Assembly: GCF_000312105.1 (NCBI RefSeq)
Contig: NZ_HE978636.1
Location: 816,841-880,840 of the forward strand
From: Aeromicrobium massiliense JC14
GTDB taxonomy: Bacteria > Actinomycetota > Actinomycetes > Propionibacteriales > Nocardioidaceae
DNA length: 64,000 bases
Direction: 5' to 3'
The first letter of the stretch is position 1; the number at the start of each line of letters is the position of its first letter. Positions 60,601 through 64,000 of the stretch are shown here, in pieces. Below the pieces are notes generated by a model. That model worked only from the letters and a program-made list of their open reading frames with translations, had not been told where the DNA came from and ran no database searches. Both the position numbers and the translations under genes were made by a program.

Positions 60601-61625
60601 GCCAGCGGCACCGAGGGGTCGGGGGAGGCGAGGTGCGACCCGTCCGTGAGGCCCTCGCCGTCGACCACGACGACCAGGCGCGTCGGCGGCTGCGAGCCGC
60701 GCGAGCGCTGGTGCCGGTCCAGCCGCGACTCCAGCTCGGGGGCGAGCAGGTCGGCCATCTCGGCCACGGACCCGGTCACCCGGCGGACGGGCAGGTCGCC
60801 ATCGAGCTCGCGGGCGTCCAGCAGGTGCGGCAGCCACTTGAGCCAGTCCCAGGCCGGGGCGGCGGCGTCGGAGCGGACGAGCGCGAGGGCGACGTCGTGC
60901 GGGCCGTGCAGGGTGGCGAGCTGCACGACGAGGTGCTGGGCGACGGCCCGGCGGGCGCCGGGCGAGCCGAGCACGCTCAGCCGTCCGAGCCGTCCGAGGT
61001 CGGTGGTGACCGGCTGGTCGCGCAGGGTGGCGTAGCGGGTCTCGAGCTCCTGGGCGGCGTGCAGGCACACCGGGTCGAACTGGTGCAGCGGTCCGGTGTC
61101 GGCGTCCAGGCGCAGCCCGGCCGCGAGCGGCACCTCGCCGGTGCCGAGCCGCACGTGCAGGAAGTCCGGATGGCCCGGGCGCCGCTCCCACCGGCGGGCG
61201 TCGTCGCGAGCCACGGCGAGCAGCTCGTCGGCGCGCGGGAACCGCCAGGCCTGCTCGGCGCGCTGCTCGGCGATCTGGTCCCGCACGGCCAACCGCATCG
61301 CCTCGACGTAGTCCAGGTAGCGCTCACGACTCTCGCGCACCTGACGGCGCGCGCCCGAGCGCTGGGCGATGACGACGAGGGCGCCGACGGCGATGGACCC
61401 GATGAGCGCGAGGAACGCCGCGACCGCCACGATCGGCCGGTCGCGCTGCGTCACCGCCATGGTGACGGAGCCGGCGCCGCCCATGAGTGGCATGACGAGC
61501 ATGCCGGCCGAGGCGAGCGGGGTGGGCGTCGTGCCGAGGGTCGGCGGCTCGGCGATCGCGAGGGCGGTCTGCTGGCGGGCGGGCGGCTCGATCCGGGCCG
61601 GGCGTCTCACCAGCGTCGTCGTCAT
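57663..61625 (-). CDS. eccC: Type VII secretion ATPase EccC (fused EccCa-EccCb)
   Basis: 1,320 residues. Two N-terminal membrane helices (about 36-55 and 66-86) precede three FtsK/SpoIIIE-type ATPase domains. Their Walker A motifs are GATGSGKSE (near residue 480), GAPQTGKST (near 827) and GDGETGKSN (near 1120). The first domain has a clear Walker B LALMLVDFKGG and VIVDEFSELL. EccC is the motor that recognises and drives ESX substrates through the membrane. ATG 61625 has AGGGG upstream. Divergent from eccD. Confidence 0.95.
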   Translation of the reverse strand: MTTTLVRRPARIEPPARQQTALAIAEPPTLGTTPTPLASAGMLVMPLMGGAGSVTMAVTQRDRPIVAVAAFLALIGSIAVGALVVIAQRSGARRQVRESRERYLDYVEAMRLAVRDQIAEQRAEQAWRFPRADELLAVARDDARRWERRPGHPDFLHVRLGTGEVPLAAGLRLDADTGPLHQFDPVCLHAAQELETRYATLRDQPVTTDLGRLGRLSVLGSPGARRAVAQHLVVQLATLHGPHDVALALVRSDAAAPAWDWLKWLPHLLDARELDGDLPVRRVTGSVAEMADLLAPELESRLDRHQRSRGSQPPTRLVVVVDGEGLTDGSHLASPDPSVPLAALGVHVVSLHDHARQEPDTVDDRLEIAADGSATLASWDRPFTIDLLPEGTAVAVARSMAPLRLTAEDLSDDSGLTDTVGLPAILGVDDPGRLDLGRGWRARPLRDLLRVPVGVGANGQAVMIDLKESAHGGMGPHGLVVGATGSGKSEMLRTLVSSLVLGHGPDRLALMLVDFKGGATFAPLEGIPHLAGMITNLQDDLTLVDRMRDALYGEMQRRQEILKQAGNLPNVTAYQDRIDAGEPLEPLPHLLVIVDEFSELLTAKPDFAELFVAIGRIGRSIGVHLLLATQKLEMGKIRGLESHLSYRISLRTFSEGESRDAIGVPDAYHLPPEPGSGYLKVDTTVFERFKAALVSSPYVPPADGPRTAVPVVPYLSTNGLGAWLAEQLAAGQRMADEQAAAQATRSVLDVLAEQLTGSGAAPARPVWLPPLPSRLALGAVTDLAATADATSCVATFGLVDDPSHQDQQPMRWDFTGAGANLVVAGAPQTGKSTLLRTMLLSMASRYSPREVAFYCIDFGGGSLGALARLPHVATVTTRVDPERIRRTINDVRTLLDRRETLMREHGLDSMAAFRRARAAGELPDSGPVDVFLVVDGWGSFRDEYDDLDYAVADIAARGTSFGVHVVVSVTQSMQVRMRMQASMGGHVELRMNDAYDSQFDRKVMEQIPKDVPGRGVTGTRGNALLFQAALPAAEVPADPDAELDESALQTSLIDTLVERWGAEGVTKVEVLPRLVTWSEMPALEAGDTGMLVGLSELNLGPAEINLWGADPHLQVYGDGETGKSNLLKLLVKNIIGTRSPDEVGIAVLDYRRSLLDVVPEEYLLGYATGHDQAVGLTNEIATAIRQRVPGPDVTSEQLRNRSWWQGLEVFVLVDDYDLVSTSQGNPLNVFVDLLAQARDLGFHLVVARRTGGMSRAVFEPLIQRLIDLSAPGFMFSGDRMEGRLVGGLPSQRLPRGRAMYVTRDGAASLVQTARVDDPDD

Positions 61626-61738
61626 CGGACCCCTGTCCAGGCGGCGGCGCTCGTTCTGCGCTCGCGATCGCGCTAACGATATGCTCACCGGCGCCACCGG
61701 GCACCCGGGCGCCGGGAGCGCGGGGCGGAGGGGGACAG
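61626..61738. promoter_or_regulatory. Divergent eccC/eccD promoter region
   Basis: Both secretion genes start from this 113-bp region. CGCGATCGCG (61664-61673) is a perfect 10-bp palindrome, followed by the least GC-rich stretch, TAACGATATG (61674-61683), where -10 elements for either strand could lie (for example TATCGT on the minus strand). No regulator gene is adjacent. Confidence 0.45.
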
Positions 61739-63079
61739 ATGCTCACGGCCTACAGCAGGGTCACCGTCGTCACGGCCGACCGGACGGTCGACCTGGCCCT
61801 GCCCAGCGCGCTGCCGCTGGCCGACCTGCTGCCCCAGCTGCTGCGGTACGCCGCCCCCGACACCGACGCGCACGCCCCGGCGTCCTGGACGCTCTCGCGC
61901 GTCGGTGCCTCCTCGCTCGGCCTGACCCAGACGCTGGCCGACGCCGGTGTCGTCGACGGCGACGTGCTCGAGCTGCGGGCCGCCACCGAGAACAGCACGC
62001 CGGCGCTCGTCGAGGACGTCCGCGACGCCGTCGAGGACACCGTCGACGCGGCCGGCGGCACCTGGGACACGCGCGACACCGGCTCCTTCGTGGCCGTCAC
62101 CGGCGCCGCCGTCCTGCTGCTCGCCGCCCTCGTGCAGTGGCTCGTGGGCTGGCCGCTCGGCGACGGCACCGACGCGGTCGTCGGCGCGTCCGCGTCCGTG
62201 GTGGCCCTGCTGGCCACGACCGCCTGGACCGCGCGGCTCGGCCGCGACCGGGACGCCCGCCTCGTCGCCGTCGTCGCCCTGGTGTGGGCCGTCATGCTCG
62301 GCGACGCCGTCAGCCGCTCGCTCGAGCTCGGCCCCTGGACCTCCCTCGTCGCCGTCGCCGTCACGGTCGCCCTGGTGGCTGCCGTCGCCCGGACCCTGAG
62401 CGACGCCGTCACCGCGCACCTGTCGGCCACCGTCGTGCTCGCCGTCGCGCTGCTCGTCCTCGCGCTCACCGGGGTGAGCGACGTCGACACGCAGCAGGCC
62501 GTGCGCGTCCTGCCGGTGCTCGCGCTGCTCGGTGTCGGTGTACTGCCCCGCGTGTCCCTCTCCGTGGGTGGCCTCGCGGGGGCCGACTACCGGGTGCGGC
62601 ACGCCGGACGTGTCAGCGACGCCGACCTGCGCCGCCGGTTCCGGGTCAGCAACGACCTGCTCGTCGGCGGCCTCGTGGGCTGCGGCCTGGTCGTGGTCGT
62701 CGCCAGCCTCGTGCTCGACACGGACGGTGACGACTGGGACCGCACGCTCGCGCTGCTCCTGGCGCTCACCGCCGCCCTGCGCTCACGGGTCTTCTCCCGG
62801 GTCCAGCACATGCTGCCGCTGCGCCTGGCCGGGGTCGTCGTCCTGACCGTCGTGCTCGCCCAGGCGCTGGACGGCTCGGACCTGACGGTCTGGCTGGTGC
62901 CGGCGATCAGCGCGGTGACGCTGGCCGGCATGGGCCTGGCCACCATCCGGCTGTCCGAGATCCAGCGCGCCCGGGTGAAGCGGACGCTGAACCTGGTCGA
63001 GCTCGTGACCGTGGTGGTCCTCATCGTGGTGCTGGCCGGTGCCATGGGTGTCTACGACGCGCTCGGGGGGTTGTTCTGA
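61739..63079 (+). CDS. eccD: Type VII secretion membrane protein EccD
   Basis: 446 residues. The N-terminal ~85 residues form a ubiquitin-like (YukD) domain (SRVTVVTADRTVDLALPSALPLADLLPQLL). About eleven membrane helices follow from residue 115 on. EccD forms the core channel scaffold of the ESX membrane complex. A strong GGAGGGGGA site precedes ATG 61739. The stop overlaps the next gene start (TGATG). Confidence 0.93.
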   Translation: MLTAYSRVTVVTADRTVDLALPSALPLADLLPQLLRYAAPDTDAHAPASWTLSRVGASSLGLTQTLADAGVVDGDVLELRAATENSTPALVEDVRDAVEDTVDAAGGTWDTRDTGSFVAVTGAAVLLLAALVQWLVGWPLGDGTDAVVGASASVVALLATTAWTARLGRDRDARLVAVVALVWAVMLGDAVSRSLELGPWTSLVAVAVTVALVAAVARTLSDAVTAHLSATVVLAVALLVLALTGVSDVDTQQAVRVLPVLALLGVGVLPRVSLSVGGLAGADYRVRHAGRVSDADLRRRFRVSNDLLVGGLVGCGLVVVVASLVLDTDGDDWDRTLALLLALTAALRSRVFSRVQHMLPLRLAGVVVLTVVLAQALDGSDLTVWLVPAISAVTLAGMGLATIRLSEIQRARVKRTLNLVELVTVVVLIVVLAGAMGVYDALGGLF

Positions 63080-64000
63080 TGGCCGACGACGACCAGCAGT
63101 CCGAGGAGGCCCAGCGCGCCGCCGGCCGGCGGCGACGGGCCGAGGGCTCGGCGAGCGACCTGGCCCGCATGGGCATCGACCCGCGCAGCCTCGGGCTGGG
63201 TCCGTCCGTCCCGTCCGCCCCGCCGGCACCCGCGGCCGACCCGGTCGACGACGAGGACGACGGCTCGGTCGTCCCGCTGCGTCCGGAGTTCGCCCGGCGG
63301 CCGGCGCCGACCGGGGCTCCGGCCGAGATGCCTCGCCCCACGTTCGCCCGCGGGGCCGCGCCCAGCGCCACCGAGGCGCCGGCACCCGCCCCGGCCCGCG
63401 TCGACGGCGAGGTCGAGCGGCTGCTCGCCGGCGCCACGTCCCGGCTGCCCGCCCCGCGCTCGTCCGCCCGCCTGCTGAAGGGCGTCGCCCGCGGCCTCGC
63501 GACCCCGGACGCCGCCGCGGCGGTGCAGCAGGACCGCGAGCTGGTCGAGGCCGCCCGCCGCCGCCAGACCGACCGCCGCGTCGTCGCCTTCGTGGCCGGC
63601 AAGGGCGGGGTCGGCTGCACCACGGTGGCGCTCGGCGTCGGCGCGACGCTGGCCGCGCTGCGCGAGGACCGCAGCGTCGTCGTCGACGTCCAGCGCGGCT
63701 CGGCCTCGCTCGGGCGCCTGGCCGGCGTGGCCGATCCCCGCTCGGTGCAGACCCTGCTCGCCACGGCCGAGGCGGTCGAGCCGCCGCGCACGGCGGCCGG
63801 CCTGGGCGTCGTCGACGGGGCCGGGTGGGACGCCGAGCTGCGCCGCACGCACGTCGCCGGCGTCCTCGACCGGCTCGGGGCCGAGCACGCCTTCCACCTG
63901 CTGGACGTGGGCGACGAGGCCGCCGAGGGCGGTCACGCGGGCCTCGCCCGGGCCGACCAGGTCGTCGCCGTCACCGGCACCGGACGCGTCGGGCTGGCCG
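63079..64000 (+). CDS. MinD/ParA-like ATPase, EspI-type, T7SS-associated (3' end outside window)
   Basis: The first 307 residues are present. A disordered Pro/Ala/Arg-rich N-terminal half (about 1-165) is followed by a MinD-like ATPase with the deviant Walker A GKGGVGCTT and the switch VVDVQRGSASLG. This is the layout of EspI and related regulators of ESX secretion, which carry a long disordered N-terminus. Overlaps the eccD stop by 1 nt, so it is co-translated with it. Confidence 0.85.
   Translation, partial: MADDDQQSEEAQRAAGRRRRAEGSASDLARMGIDPRSLGLGPSVPSAPPAPAADPVDDEDDGSVVPLRPEFARRPAPTGAPAEMPRPTFARGAAPSATEAPAPAPARVDGEVERLLAGATSRLPAPRSSARLLKGVARGLATPDAAAAVQQDRELVEAARRRQTDRRVVAFVAGKGGVGCTTVALGVGATLAALREDRSVVVDVQRGSASLGRLAGVADPRSVQTLLATAEAVEPPRTAAGLGVVDGAGWDAELRRTHVAGVLDRLGAEHAFHLLDVGDEAAEGGHAGLARADQVVAVTGTGRVGLA

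Overview
The window is high-GC, gene-dense DNA with GTG/ATG starts and short or overlapping gene junctions, from an actinobacterium. Gene content fits Propionibacteriales/Nocardioidaceae (an Aeromicrobium- or Nocardioides-like genome), but that placement is inference. Evidence includes an mprA-mprB-pepD cluster, a FadE5-like acyl-CoA dehydrogenase, a Dcd of mycobacterial type, a guanidine-III riboswitch, DUF222/HNH and DUF817 genes, and a type VII secretion (ESX) locus. No prophage, insertion sequence, CRISPR array or rRNA was seen. No stretch longer than 300 bases lacks a gene.

Layout. 1-3.0 kb: tail of a metallophosphoesterase, small hypotheticals, a PH-like membrane protein flanked by a 39-bp direct repeat, and an M20 peptidase. 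3.0-5.0 kb: a Trp-codon leader peptide, an attenuator and a fused anthranilate synthase TrpE-G. 5.0-15.3 kb: VOC protein, two EamA exporters, the mprAB-pepD envelope-stress cluster, a fructosamine-kinase-like gene, a holin-like/tyrosine phosphatase/S4 operon and an aromatic aminotransferase. 15.4-22.8 kb: a 1,225-residue secreted hydrolase with Ig-like repeats, facing a branched-chain 2-oxoacid dehydrogenase operon (E1 alpha, E1 beta, E2) with palindromic sites between them. 22.8-30.4 kb: MFS transporter, a TetR/hydrolase pair with twin palindromic operators, GNAT, SDR, FadE5-like dehydrogenase and HAD phosphatase. 30.4-34.4 kb: a NarL-type two-component system followed by an ABC transporter whose promoter carries a 13-bp direct repeat. 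34.5-42.7 kb: a 37-residue membrane peptide divergent from a LysR gene, a uracil/xanthine permease, enoyl-CoA hydratase, a Mn/Zn ABC importer and an HNH protein. 42.8-52.0 kb: GNAT genes, DUF817, a MerR-controlled module, tRNA-Gly(CCC), dcd, a thioesterase, a riboswitch-controlled guanidinium exporter, an ABC-2 exporter and a PfkB kinase behind a leaderless leader ORF. 52.0-64.0 kb: an ESX locus with three DUF3558-like lipoproteins (two of them recent duplicates), an 867-residue candidate substrate, three WXG-less Esx-sized proteins, EccC, EccD and a MinD/EspI-like ATPase cut by the window edge.

Two patterns run through the whole window. First, at least 19 genes have a TANNNT -10 element ending 6-8 nt before the start codon, which predicts leaderless transcripts. 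Second, many intergenic terminators are long perfect hairpins without a T-tract, and several share an outer arm reading GACGACGAAG.
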